Assembly: GCF_001612845.1 (NCBI RefSeq)
Contig: NZ_BDBF01000069.1
Location: 1-34,700, forward strand
DNA length: 34,700 nt
Source: Nocardia elegans NBRC 108235
GTDB taxonomy: Bacteria; Actinomycetota; Actinomycetes; Mycobacteriales; Mycobacteriaceae
Reading direction: 5' to 3'
The notes under the pieces were generated by a model. It was not told where the DNA came from and ran no database searches. It saw nothing but the letters and a program-made list of their open reading frames with translations. The number at the start of each line of letters is the position of its first letter. The stretch's first letter is position 1. Of this stretch, positions 22,164-30,871 are shown one piece after another. A program made the translations under genes and the position numbers.

Positions 22164-23561
22164 TCAGTCGGCGGGCAGTTCGATGCCGTCGGCGGCGACC
22201 TTGGCGGCCACCTCCTCGGGGAAGATGTTGCGGAACAGGTACAGATCCTGACCGAGCCGCCAGCCCGGAGCCAGCGCGACGGCATAGCGTTCGAAGTAGC
22301 CGAGCTGTTTGCCCATCAGCAGCAACTGCTGCGGGCCCGAGGCGCCCCGGCGTTTGCCGAATTCCACCAGCCGGGCCGCGACCTTGCCCATATCCAGTTT
22401 CGCCAGCTTGCCCGACAGCACCGGCGCCAGCGCTGTCGCCAGCTGCCGGCCGATGGTGGCGTCGTCACCGTCGTCGCCGTCGAGCAGATCCAGTTCCCGC
22501 AGTGCCCGCGCGACCGGTCGGAAGTCACCGTCGATGGCGCTGGCGTGGAACAGCGCGCGCACGAAGGCGCGCCACTGCGGCGTCATGGTGCCGACGATGC
22601 CGAAGTCGAGCATGGCGGCGCGGCCGTCGTCGAGCAGCCAGAGGTTTCCGGCGTGCACGTCGCCGTGGAAAAGGCCGTGCACCACAACACTTTCCACCCA
22701 TGCCTTGACCAGACGGCGGATCAGCAGCTCGGGGTCGGGATGGGCGGCGCGGATGTCGTCGAAGCGGTCGAGCGGCATGCCGCTCATCCGCTCCATGCAC
22801 AGCACGCGCGGGCCGCAGTACTCCCAGTACACCTCGGGCACGACCACACCGGTGTTGTCGCCGAAGGCGGCCAGATCGGCCCTCGCCTGCGCCTGATTGC
22901 GGGCCTCGTTGCGGAAGTCCAGCTCGGCGACGGTCGTGTCGTACAGATCGCGCACCACGCCTTCGGCATTGGCGATGCGTGCGTTCTCCGAGCGTTTGGT
23001 CAGCGCACCGGCAAGCCGGTACGCGGCGCGCAGATCGACGATCATGCGGCGGGCGATGTCGGGGCGCTGCACCTTCAGCACCGCCGGGCGGCCGTCGGCG
23101 AGCACACAGGCGTGCACCTGAGCCACCGAGGCGGCCGAGAGCGGTTCGTCGTCGAATTGCCGGAACAGCCGGTCGATCGGGGCGCCGAGATCGGCCTCGA
23201 TCACCGCGCGGGCGTCGGTGGCCGGAAACGGCGGCACGTCGTCGAGGCAGCGCAGGCACGCGTCGGCGAGTTCGTCCGGAAACGAGGCCGGCGACGAGGC
23301 GATGAGCTGGCCGAGTTTGACGAACATCGGGCCCAGCGCCTCGAAACCATCGACCGTGCCGTCGGCCATCGCCCGTCGGCGCTTGGCCGGGCGCAGACCC
23401 TCACGCAGGATCCGACGCGTCACCCGGCTGCCGATCGTCGTGCCGATCGCGGCGGTACGCCGGAACTCCGCGAATCCGAATTTCTCCAGCGCCGGTACCG
23501 GCTGCGGCGGAGTCGCCCCCGCGCCCGGTCCGGAGGCGGTCTGCGTGGCCGCCGCCGTCAC
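22164..23561 (-). CDS. ABC1/UbiB-family atypical kinase (AarF/ADCK)
   Basis: A 465-residue protein. The family-specific KxGQ motif is at 82-85 (FVKLGQLIASSP). The nucleotide-binding lysine is in AVLKVQRPD, and the catalytic core follows as HGLFHGDVHAGNLWLL and MLDFGIVG. UbiB proteins are ATPases linked to isoprenoid quinone biosynthesis or lipid handling; actinobacterial members are linked to menaquinone or envelope lipids only by inference. The start is a GTG at 23561 with a GC-rich, moderate ribosome binding site. The gene is probably alone; 177 bases separate it from the upstream hydrolase gene on the same strand. Confidence 0.9.
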   Translation of the reverse strand: MTAAATQTASGPGAGATPPQPVPALEKFGFAEFRRTAAIGTTIGSRVTRRILREGLRPAKRRRAMADGTVDGFEALGPMFVKLGQLIASSPASFPDELADACLRCLDDVPPFPATDARAVIEADLGAPIDRLFRQFDDEPLSAASVAQVHACVLADGRPAVLKVQRPDIARRMIVDLRAAYRLAGALTKRSENARIANAEGVVRDLYDTTVAELDFRNEARNQAQARADLAAFGDNTGVVVPEVYWEYCGPRVLCMERMSGMPLDRFDDIRAAHPDPELLIRRLVKAWVESVVVHGLFHGDVHAGNLWLLDDGRAAMLDFGIVGTMTPQWRAFVRALFHASAIDGDFRPVARALRELDLLDGDDGDDATIGRQLATALAPVLSGKLAKLDMGKVAARLVEFGKRRGASGPQQLLLMGKQLGYFERYAVALAPGWRLGQDLYLFRNIFPEEVAAKVAADGIELPAD

Positions 23562-23738
23562 CGCAGGACCCCGCCGGTCACCTGCTCACCTGCCCGAATC
23601 ATTCGTTGCGACCGTCCCATCGTCGTATCGTTCGTGCACAGTCTACGACTGCCGGGCCACCGTACCGGCCGATGTGACCCGCCGCACCCGAACCGCCCGG
23701 CACGCAGCGACGCCACCGTCACGGCGTGACGGGCCGGT

Positions 23739-24761
23739 TCACGGCGCGATGCCGAGACCCGCGGCGAGTACCGGCCAGGAGCGTTTCAGCGCGTCCTGCC
23801 AGTAACCCCACGAGTGTGTGCCCGTGGGTTCGAAGTCGAAGGTCGCCGGAATACCCAACTCTCCCAGACGAGTCGACATATTGTGCGTACACCAGTTCAC
23901 CGCGGCCTCGATCACCCCGCCGATCACGAGCTGATCCAGATATCCGCGCGGACCGGGCTGCATATGGTCGCCGCCGTACACGTCGTACATACCGGGCACA
24001 CCGGTTCCGGTGGAGATGAACAGATTCAGTCCCCGCAGCCCATCGGCGTGCACGTACGGGTCGTTGGCCGCCCACATCGGATCGTCGTCGGGGCCGTACA
24101 TGTTCTCCACATCGCCGCCGCCCCAGGTCTGCACCGCCATCTTGACGAATTCCCGGCCGATCGGATCACTGATCTGCGCACATCCGGAATACGCGGCCAC
24201 CGACCGATACAGTCCCGGGGCGGCGATCGGCAACTGCAACACCGAGGTTCCCGAGGTCGACAACCCGGCCAGCGCGTTGGCGCCGGTGGTGCGATAGCGC
24301 CCGTCGATCAGCGGCGGCAGTTCGGCGGTGAGAAACGTCTTCCATTTGTACACACCGAGTTTCGGATCCGGCGCGCGCCAATCGGTGTAATAGCTCCAGC
24401 GGCCCCCGACCGGCTGCACGACGTAGGTCTGCTTCGCGGACAGGAAGCCCGCGACATCGGTGTTGCGCTCCCACGTGGCCGAATCCTGGCCTCCCCCACC
24501 GCCGTTGAGCAGATACAGCACCGGCGCGGGCGCCTGGTCGTCGGCGGGCAATTGCACCTTCACCATGATGTCGGTGTTCATCGCCGCCGAATGCACCCGC
24601 AACTGCTCGGTGCGCGGATCGAGCCGCCACCTGCCGGTGACCGCCGACCCGTCCGCGGCGACCGGTTCGGGTTGCGCGCCGGCGGGCGCGGCCCCCAGCA
24701 CCGCGCCCGCCAGCACCAGAACGACGGGAATGATGCTGCCGCGCAACACCTTTCCGAACAT
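23739..24761 (-). CDS. Secreted antigen-85-like esterase (mycolyltransferase-type alpha/beta hydrolase), copy A
   Basis: A 340-residue exported protein with a signal peptide cleaved probably after A29 (APAGA|QPEP). The fold markers of antigen 85 are present: VLYLLNGGGGG, VYKWKTFLTAELPPLI, the nucleophile S168 in AGLSTSG, and H316 in the C-terminal PTGTHSWGYW. Such enzymes transfer mycolic acids onto trehalose or arabinogalactan in the cell wall. Many nocardial paralogues exist, so this one could be an esterase of other specificity. The ATG at 24761 follows AAGGAG. It lies just downstream of the terminator of the neighbouring lipase gene, so it should have its own promoter. Confidence 0.88.
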   Translation of the reverse strand: MFGKVLRGSIIPVVLVLAGAVLGAAPAGAQPEPVAADGSAVTGRWRLDPRTEQLRVHSAAMNTDIMVKVQLPADDQAPAPVLYLLNGGGGGQDSATWERNTDVAGFLSAKQTYVVQPVGGRWSYYTDWRAPDPKLGVYKWKTFLTAELPPLIDGRYRTTGANALAGLSTSGTSVLQLPIAAPGLYRSVAAYSGCAQISDPIGREFVKMAVQTWGGGDVENMYGPDDDPMWAANDPYVHADGLRGLNLFISTGTGVPGMYDVYGGDHMQPGPRGYLDQLVIGGVIEAAVNWCTHNMSTRLGELGIPATFDFEPTGTHSWGYWQDALKRSWPVLAAGLGIAP

Positions 24762-24808
24762 GAGAACTCCTTCGTGAACTAACGGATCGCCGCAGACGGG
24801 CCGAGACG

Positions 24809-24854
24809 AAAAGGCCCGCCGGGCGATGCGGTGTGAGGGCATCGCCCGGCGGGC
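24809..24854 (-). terminator. Rho-independent terminator of the class-2-like lipase gene
   Basis: A perfect 16-bp GC-rich stem (24814-24829 with 24839-24854) and a 9-base loop. On the minus strand it is followed by CTTTTCG, a short T tract. It lies about 150 bases beyond the stop at 25001. Confidence 0.88.
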
Positions 24855-25000
24855 GCACCACCGTGGGTGTGTGCACTCCTGAGCGCGGATACGAGGCCGG
24901 CGTGTCCTCGATCCGCGCCGGACCCCACGGCGGCGTGCGGCCCGCCGGAACACGATGGGAATTCAGGGTTTGCGCGTTCCGGCGAGCAGGTCGCCACAAC

Positions 25001-26227
25001 TCAGAGCTTGCCGCCGCCGCCCAGCAGCCACGGGTTGAAACTGCAGGTCAGCACCGGAGCCTGAGCCGGGTCGAGGGCATGCAGGATGATCGACAACACC
25101 CGCGGCGAGTACATCATCGTCAGGTGATCCGACAGATCCTGCTCGCATCCGTCCTGCAGGGTGACGTTCTCGACCGTCGCACCGGGCCCGGACCGCAGGA
25201 AGGTCAGGTCGTACGGCGTGGTGACCTCGTCGTAGCGGGTGCCGACCACGGTGTAGTCCACACCGGGCATGGTGTCGCCACCGGCATTGAGCTGATTGAC
25301 GAAATCCGAACCGACCGTCTGCTGGATACCGGAGTGGCCCACGAAGATCTCGACCAGCCCGAGCACGTCGATGCCGAAGTTGTTGATGGCCCGGCCCAGC
25401 GCCCCGATACCGTCGAGGGTCGTGCCGTGGTTGGTGGCGCCGAAGGTCATCATGTGATGCACCTTCGCCGCACCACCGTCGAACTTCAGATACCACCGCG
25501 ACATCGCGCCACCTTGAGAATGGCCGACCAGATTCACCTTCTGCGACCCGGTCGCCGCCAGCACCCGATCCACGAACTGCGCCAACTGCTTCGACGAATC
25601 CTGAATCAAACCGGTGCCGTTGGCGCCCGGCAGCACCGATCCGAGACCGCCGCCCTGAATGAGATTGGATTTGCCGTAATTGAACGTGAATACGCAGTAG
25701 CCCGCGTCCTTGATGGGCTGACTGACGAAGGAGAAGTTGTCGTAGGCGTTCTCCCACGTCCCGTGCACCAGCACCACCGGTTCCGGATGCGCCGCGGTGG
25801 GCTTGCAGTTCCAGTCGTTGGTTCCCGGCGGGGCCACATCCGGATACAGCAGGCCATAGCCGAAAGCGGCCAGGAACGAGCTCTGCGCCGGGCCGTAGCC
25901 GATGGTGTCGCTGGAGGTTCCACCCGATGATCCCGAGCTGGACCCGGAACCGCCGTAGCAGTCACCGGAGCCGTTGCCCGAGCCCGCGCCACTGCCCGAG
26001 GTGCAGGCCGAACCGGTACCGGCGCTGCCGGTGTCGGCGATCGGGTGGGCGGCGGGATTCTTCAGTCCCTGGTCGATGAAGTCGACCAGTTGCTGCTCCT
26101 GCTGCTGATCGTTCGACGCCCCCGCCGGCTCGGCGTCGGCGCCGATCCCCGCGAAGCCCATCATCAACAGCGAAACCCCCACGACGACCGCGGCGCTCAG
26201 CGACCTGCGGCGGGTGTTTGGTCTCAT
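25001..26227 (-). CDS. Secreted triacylglycerol lipase/esterase (class 2-like)
   Basis: A 408-residue exported lipase. The signal peptide has a twin-basic start (MRPNTRRRSL) and likely cleavage after A32. Residues 65-107 are a Gly/Ser-rich linker with two Cys. The catalytic domain begins around 110: HGTW (155-158) forms the oxyanion hole, GHSQGG (235-240) holds the nucleophile S237, and LSDHLTMMYSP near the C-terminus supplies the probable catalytic His. It would hydrolyse lipid esters outside the cell. The ATG at 26227 follows AAAGG. The gene is monocistronic with a strong terminator. Confidence 0.9.
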   Translation of the reverse strand: MRPNTRRRSLSAAVVVGVSLLMMGFAGIGADAEPAGASNDQQQEQQLVDFIDQGLKNPAAHPIADTGSAGTGSACTSGSGAGSGNGSGDCYGGSGSSSGSSGGTSSDTIGYGPAQSSFLAAFGYGLLYPDVAPPGTNDWNCKPTAAHPEPVVLVHGTWENAYDNFSFVSQPIKDAGYCVFTFNYGKSNLIQGGGLGSVLPGANGTGLIQDSSKQLAQFVDRVLAATGSQKVNLVGHSQGGAMSRWYLKFDGGAAKVHHMMTFGATNHGTTLDGIGALGRAINNFGIDVLGLVEIFVGHSGIQQTVGSDFVNQLNAGGDTMPGVDYTVVGTRYDEVTTPYDLTFLRSGPGATVENVTLQDGCEQDLSDHLTMMYSPRVLSIILHALDPAQAPVLTCSFNPWLLGGGGKL

Positions 26228-26600
26228 GGGTGAACCTTTCGTCAGAACATCGGCGTTCTTTGTTGCGATGCGCGACCGCGAGCCGCGCGGCCGAAACCGA
26301 TCTCAGACGCTAAAGTCGCTGACGAGCCGCCGATACGGACAACGGCAGTCTCTTCGGAATCTCACGAGACGCCGAACGGACCGCAGTGAAGTTGCACAGC
26401 CGGGCGAATTGTCCGGCGACGCCGGAGCTTTTCCCGAATCGGCGCAGTCACAGCAGTAATGCCGAATGTGCCGTGAAATATCCAGCGATACAACCAATTA
26501 CGACGCAATCACGAACAGATATCGGATTCTCACTGGGAGTTGTCCGTCCGGTCCGGTCCACGTGAGTACGTGGCACGGCCCCACGTCGTCTGGAGTCCTG
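26228..26600. other. Divergent promoter region between the lipase and DUF218 genes
   Basis: There is no gene in this 373-base gap. It includes a 16-bp dyad, CCACGT-gagt-ACGTGG (26558-26573), 28 bases before the downstream ATG, and a GTCCG-type tandem run just before it (26543-26559). A related sequence, CGTGAGTACGTAGC, lies before the small gene at 33900. Promoter hexamers are not clear. Confidence 0.4.
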
Positions 26601-27227
26601 ATGCCCGGCATTCGTATCACCCTGCGGCCCAACGGTTTTCGATTATTAGCCGCCGCCGCGCTGGCCTTCGGCGCTCTCACCGCGGTCGCGCTTCCCACCG
26701 CCGCGGCCGATCCGCTCACCGATGCGGCCGGCGTCATCGAACAGCTGCGCGCCGTCGGCGATCCGCTGCCGCCGCTGCCCGCCCCGCACGGGCCGACCAC
26801 CGCGATCGTGGTGCTCGGTTACGGGCTGATGCCCGACGGGAGCATGCGCCCCGAACTCGTCGCCCGGCTGCAGGCGGCGCTCGTGCAGGCGATGGTGTCG
26901 CCGGCCTCCCCGATCATCGTCACCGGCGGAAATCCGCAGGGCGGCACCACCGAAGCCGACGCCATGGCCCGCTGGCTCGTCGCCCACGGCACGGCCCCCG
27001 ACCGGATCCACATCGAATCACGTGCCGGCGATACCGTCGAAAACGCCACCAACTCCGCGGAAATGATGCACGCGCTGGGCGCCGGCGATGCGGTGGTCGT
27101 CACCTCGGCCGACCACATGCCCCGCGCCGTAGCCGATTTCGTCGATGCGGGCGTGCCGGTGGTCGGCACGGTCAGCCCGCAGGATCTGCCGCCGGTGGTG
27201 CTGGAGGTGTTCGGGCCCCAACAGTGA
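26601..27227 (+). CDS. Secreted DUF218 (YdcF/SanA-like) protein
   Basis: A 208-residue protein with a signal peptide (hydrophobic stretch about 14-32, cleavage probably after TAAA at 36). The DUF218 core has AIVVLGYGLMPDG, SPIIVTGGNPQGGTTEADAM and IHIESRAGDTVENATNSAEM, then AVVVTSADHMPRA. These loops form the family's probable active site. Related proteins affect envelope polymers or antibiotic resistance, but the reaction is unknown. The ATG at 26601 follows GGAG. An upstream extension of the frame lacks similarity. It is convergent with the antigen-85-like copy B. Confidence 0.85.
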   Translation: MPGIRITLRPNGFRLLAAAALAFGALTAVALPTAAADPLTDAAGVIEQLRAVGDPLPPLPAPHGPTTAIVVLGYGLMPDGSMRPELVARLQAALVQAMVSPASPIIVTGGNPQGGTTEADAMARWLVAHGTAPDRIHIESRAGDTVENATNSAEMMHALGAGDAVVVTSADHMPRAVADFVDAGVPVVGTVSPQDLPPVVLEVFGPQQ

Positions 27228-27247
27228 AACCGGAGTCGCCGGTCGTC

Positions 27248-28291
27248 TCAGCGCGGACCCCAGGTCCGCGCTATCCCGAGCCCGACGGCCAGCGCATCCC
27301 ACGCCGAGGGCAAGGCGGCGGTGAAATCGGGCCACGAATGCGTCCCCGCGGGGATGTAGCGCACGGTGGCCGGGATGTTCAGCTGAGCGAGCCGCGCGGC
27401 GAAGCGCTCGGTACACGTGCGCGCCCCCGCCTCCAGCGCCACGCCACCCCCCGCGGAACGCAGCGCACCAGCGACGTCGTGCGCGGTGGCGATCGCGGTC
27501 AGATCCGGTGGGCTCGGCAGGCCCGTGGCCGCCGACAGATAGATCGGCGTGCCGCGCAGGGTATCGGCGCCCAGATAACTGTCGTGGGCCGCCCACTCCG
27601 GCGAATTCGGTGGGCCCCAGAGGTTTTCGGGGTTGCCGCCGCGCGAGGCCACGGTGATGCGAGTGACGGCCTGGCCGACCTCGTCCGCGGTGGAATAACA
27701 GCCGCTGATGCCCGCCACCGCGCGATAGAAGCCGGGGTGGCGCTGTGCCAGCATCATCGCCGCCTGCGCTCCCATCGACACTCCCGCGATGGCCCGGCGC
27801 CCGTCGGCATGCAGATATTTCTCCACGATCGGCGGCAGCTCGTCGACGAGGAAGGTCTCCCAGCGGTTGAGGCCCAGGTTCTGGTCGTAATGGTCCCAAT
27901 CGGCGTACATACTGCCCACGCCGTCACCGGGCAGCACCACGTCCACCGGTTTGCCGGCGAAGAAGCGCGCGGCGTCGCCGTCGGTGAGCCAGCCCGAGGT
28001 CGCCGCACCCTCCACGCCGTCCAGAAGATAGAGGGTGGGCCGGGGTTCGCTCCCGGCGCCGTGCAGCACATCGATGGGCACCACCCGATGCATCGCGGCG
28101 GAGGCGATATACAGCCGATCCCACGCCGGCCCGCGGGATTCGGTGCGCACCAATTCCGTTCGCGTCACGGCGGGATCGATCGCCGGCGGGGCCGGTGGCG
28201 GGGGCGCGGCCGGATCGGCGCACACCGGAGCCGCCGCCATCGCGCCGGCGGCCACGGCCAACGCAGCGCTCAGCGCCGCACGAGTGATCAC
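27248..28291 (-). CDS. Secreted antigen-85-like esterase (mycolyltransferase-type), copy B
   Basis: A 347-residue exported alpha/beta hydrolase. The signal peptide is cleaved probably after A25 (VCA|DP), followed by a Pro-rich stretch. TLYLLDGVEG, LNRWETFLVDELPPIVEKYL, S172 in IAGVSMGAQA and H318 in PAGTHSWPDF match the antigen-85 fold. Copy A at 23739 has the same block order but diverges strongly, so this is an old duplication. The GTG start overlaps the stop of the desaturase gene (GTGA at 28288-28291), making it the third gene of a tightly coupled operon with a PucR-type regulator and an acyl-ACP desaturase. Confidence 0.88.
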   Translation of the reverse strand: MITRAALSAALAVAAGAMAAAPVCADPAAPPPPAPPAIDPAVTRTELVRTESRGPAWDRLYIASAAMHRVVPIDVLHGAGSEPRPTLYLLDGVEGAATSGWLTDGDAARFFAGKPVDVVLPGDGVGSMYADWDHYDQNLGLNRWETFLVDELPPIVEKYLHADGRRAIAGVSMGAQAAMMLAQRHPGFYRAVAGISGCYSTADEVGQAVTRITVASRGGNPENLWGPPNSPEWAAHDSYLGADTLRGTPIYLSAATGLPSPPDLTAIATAHDVAGALRSAGGGVALEAGARTCTERFAARLAQLNIPATVRYIPAGTHSWPDFTAALPSAWDALAVGLGIARTWGPR

Positions 28292-29247
28292 CGCTGCACC
28301 ACCGCCGGACCATCCGCGAACGCCGTCTCCCGGGCGCGCGCTCGTTCCCGCCGTTCCCGGAAGCGGACGGCCGTCTTCTCCAGAGCGGCCAGATAGGCGG
28401 CCAGTTCGTCGCGGGCCCGCTCCCCCGTACCGGTCAGATCGGTGCGATCGAACACATGCCAGTTACGCAGCACCGGACGCAGCACCGTCTCCAGATGCTG
28501 CGGCGGATCGTAGATGCCGTGGGCGGCCAGCAGCAGCGCGTGCCGCCGGAAGCCGGGTCGTGCCGACCCGGGCAGGCGGAAACCGGTGACCGCCTCGGTG
28601 ATCGCACGCATCATCGCGTCCGGAGCCAGCTCGAGGGCGGCCCGGGAGATATTGCGATAGAAGATCATATGCAGGTTCTCGTCGGTGGCGATGCGCGACA
28701 GCATCCGGTCGGCGATCGGTTCACCACAGGCGATGCCGGTGTTGCGGTGACTGATCCGGGTGGCCAGCTCCTGCAGTGTCACACAGGCCAACCCGCGCAG
28801 CAACCGCGAGACCTCCGGCGCGGCGACGCCGCTGGTCAGCCGCGTCATCCGGGCGCGTTCCAGCGCAACGGGATCCACCGCGCGGGTCACCACCAGGTAG
28901 TCGCGGATCACAATCGCGTGGCGGTTCTCCTCCGCGGTCCAGCATCCCACCCACGTTCCCCAGGCGCCGTCGCCGCCGACCATCTCGGTGATCGCGCGAT
29001 GCCAGGAGGGCAGATCGTCCTCGGCGAGCAGATTGGTGACCAACGCCACCCGCGCCACCTCCGGCAACGCCGATTGTCGCGGCTCCCAATCGTTTCCGCC
29101 CAGTGCCGCGAAATTGCGGCCCTCACCCCAGGGCACGTAGTCGTGCGGATGCCAGGCGCGCGCCTTGCGCAGATGATCCGCGAGGCAGCGTTCGGCAACG
29201 GGTTCCAACTCGCGGAGCAGATCGCGATCGGTCACGGCGAGGCTCAC
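28288..29247 (-). CDS. Acyl-ACP desaturase (type 2 fatty acid desaturase, DesA-like)
   Basis: A 319-residue soluble diiron protein. Ligands are recognisable as E76 in NLLAEDDLP, the TAEENRHAIVI motif (E107 and H110), E160 in LQELATRISH, and DENLHMIFY (E190 and H193). This is the pattern of acyl-ACP desaturases such as mycobacterial DesA1/DesA2, which insert a double bond into acyl-ACP precursors of mycolic or other fatty acids using oxygen and ferredoxin. The GTG at 29247 follows GAGGAG and overlaps the TGA of the PucR-type gene (GTGA at 29244-29247). The next gene overlaps its stop. It may supply an unusual acyl chain for the downstream acyltransferase-like enzyme. Confidence 0.9.
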   Translation of the reverse strand: MSLAVTDRDLLRELEPVAERCLADHLRKARAWHPHDYVPWGEGRNFAALGGNDWEPRQSALPEVARVALVTNLLAEDDLPSWHRAITEMVGGDGAWGTWVGCWTAEENRHAIVIRDYLVVTRAVDPVALERARMTRLTSGVAAPEVSRLLRGLACVTLQELATRISHRNTGIACGEPIADRMLSRIATDENLHMIFYRNISRAALELAPDAMMRAITEAVTGFRLPGSARPGFRRHALLLAAHGIYDPPQHLETVLRPVLRNWHVFDRTDLTGTGERARDELAAYLAALEKTAVRFRERRERARARETAFADGPAVVQR

Positions 29248-30440
29248 GCATACTCCTCGGTGCGCGAATCGGTTGCGAGGTCGAAGGCCAGCAACGCCAG
29301 GCTCGCGCGCGCCAGACCGTCCGGGCGGGCCAGTTCGATTCCGGTCAGTCGCTCGATGCGCCGCACCCGATGCGCGACGCTGTTCGGGTGGATCGTCAGC
29401 CGCTCCGCCGTCGATTTGCGGTCCAGGCCCGAATCCACATAGGCGCGCAGGGTTTCCAGCAGATCCGGATGCGGCCGCAACGGACCGAGCACTGCGGCCA
29501 GATGCGCACGCGCCGGACCGGGCCGGGTCAGCTGGTACTCCACCGCGACGTCGGCGATCTCGTACAGACCCGGCGGGCGGCCCAGTGCGCGTACCAGTTC
29601 CAGCAGTTCATGGGCCTGGGCGGCCAGCTCCGGGATGCGTGCGGTGGGACCGGCGACGACGGTCGCGGTCAGCGGCACCGAGGCCGCCGCGGACAGTACG
29701 TCCAGGGTGTCGGCGGTCAATACCGGGGCGTCGATGCGGGCGGTGGCATCGGGGTCGTCGACCGGCACCAGCACGGTGCCGCCGTCGACGGAGAGCAGTG
29801 ACAGCGCCCGTGAACCAAGCACCGGCGCCAGCGCGCTCTGCAGTCGGCGCAGTTTGCGGCGGGCCACCGTTTCGGCATTGCGACGTGGATCGGATTCGCC
29901 GGGATGCGGGGCGATCGACAGCGCCACCACCTGATAGGCGGGCGCGACCGCGATCCCGGTGCGGCGGGCCAGTGCGGCGCGGCCGTGTCCGCTGAGCAGG
30001 GCGGTGACCAGGGTCTGGGCCGCGGTCTGATGATGCCGGGCGGCCGAACGGTGTTCGTCGAGATAGGCGGCCGAGGTGGCGACCGTCACCGTCTCCAGCA
30101 GGCGCAGGGCCTGCTCGGCGTCGGCGAACAACGTCTCGCCGTCACCGCGGCCACCGGCGATATCGCTGAACACGCGCCGCACCGCCTCGTGGTAGGCGCG
30201 CAGCACGGTGTCGAGGTCGATGCCCTCACGCGCCCAGGCGCCGGCCCGGCCGACCAGTTCGGCCAGTCGCGCGGCATCCGCCGGTTCGGGATCGGGTTCG
30301 GCGACCATATCGGCGGCCAGGGCGAGACATTCGCGCACCCCGGCGCCGAATTCGGCGGTGGTGTCGGAATGCGGCGCCGGCGCGTCGGTGCGCACACTTC
30401 GGGTCAGAGTCGCCGCCAGGCTGGGTGCGGATGGTGTCAT
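29244..30440 (-). CDS. PucR/CdaR-type helix-turn-helix regulator
   Basis: A 398-residue regulator. The N-terminal about 130 residues are helical (GVRECLALAADMVAEPDPEP, then LDTVLRAYHEAVRRVFSDI), like the RsbT/PucR-associated sensor domain. The middle is a GGDEF-like domain, and the C-terminus is the PucR helix-turn-helix (LLETLRAYVDSGLDRKSTAE, then LTIHPNSVAHRVRRIE). It is probably an activator of its own operon, because desaturase and antigen-85-like genes follow with 4-base overlaps. The ATG at 30440 follows GGAG. The effector is unknown; a lipid or fatty acid is a reasonable guess from context. Confidence 0.88.
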   Translation of the reverse strand: MTPSAPSLAATLTRSVRTDAPAPHSDTTAEFGAGVRECLALAADMVAEPDPEPADAARLAELVGRAGAWAREGIDLDTVLRAYHEAVRRVFSDIAGGRGDGETLFADAEQALRLLETVTVATSAAYLDEHRSAARHHQTAAQTLVTALLSGHGRAALARRTGIAVAPAYQVVALSIAPHPGESDPRRNAETVARRKLRRLQSALAPVLGSRALSLLSVDGGTVLVPVDDPDATARIDAPVLTADTLDVLSAAASVPLTATVVAGPTARIPELAAQAHELLELVRALGRPPGLYEIADVAVEYQLTRPGPARAHLAAVLGPLRPHPDLLETLRAYVDSGLDRKSTAERLTIHPNSVAHRVRRIERLTGIELARPDGLARASLALLAFDLATDSRTEEYA

Positions 30441-30871
30441 CGGGTCGCTCCAGAATCTGTCCCCGCGCGAAGTGTGCCCGCCGGATGCCTTGGGGTGAGG
30501 GTGCACCCGGCGAGCGGTTCCACTGCTACGCACAGTGACCGCGTCGAGGAAGGGGTTGGAAGTCCTGGTGCCGCGGGTCGAGCTGTGCGCCGTGAGCGGC
30601 GGCTTCGAGTTGGGAGCCGCTCACCGGTGGCCGGTCCGGCGTCCGCACTGCCGACCTCCTCTCCTTACGGAAGGTGCGGGTGCGCCGGTTGCCGAACGCG
30701 GCACCGTCCGCGCAAAAACCGGTGCCGCGTTCACATCACGGTACGGCCACGGAATCGCCTCGAACCCGAAACACCGGCGATCCGATGACAATTCATGAAT
30801 CGCACCGGGGACGGCTGGGGTCGCGGCACAAAATCATCCGCGACCCGGCGCGAGAGAAAGACGCCGCCGTT
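30441..30871. other. Intergenic region upstream of the PucR-type operon
   Basis: 431 bases without a convincing gene. It holds the hairpin at 30694-30732, a small perfect palindrome ATTCATGAAT (30791-30800), and presumably the promoter of the PucR-desaturase-hydrolase operon. Confidence 0.4.
30694..30732 (-). terminator. Terminator hairpin downstream of the LIP lipase gene
   Basis: A perfect 13-bp stem (30694-30706 with 30720-30732) and a 13-base loop containing five T on the minus strand. It lies 140 bases beyond the lipase stop at 30872. Confidence 0.65.

Noticed and set aside
22158..23729. Open frame of about 523 codons on the plus strand
   Set aside because: It is antisense to the UbiB-family kinase gene, which has all its motifs.
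26540..28396. Open frame of about 618 codons on the plus strand
   Set aside because: It overlaps the DUF218 gene in another frame and the antigen-85-like gene antisense. Its composition is Arg-rich with no motif.
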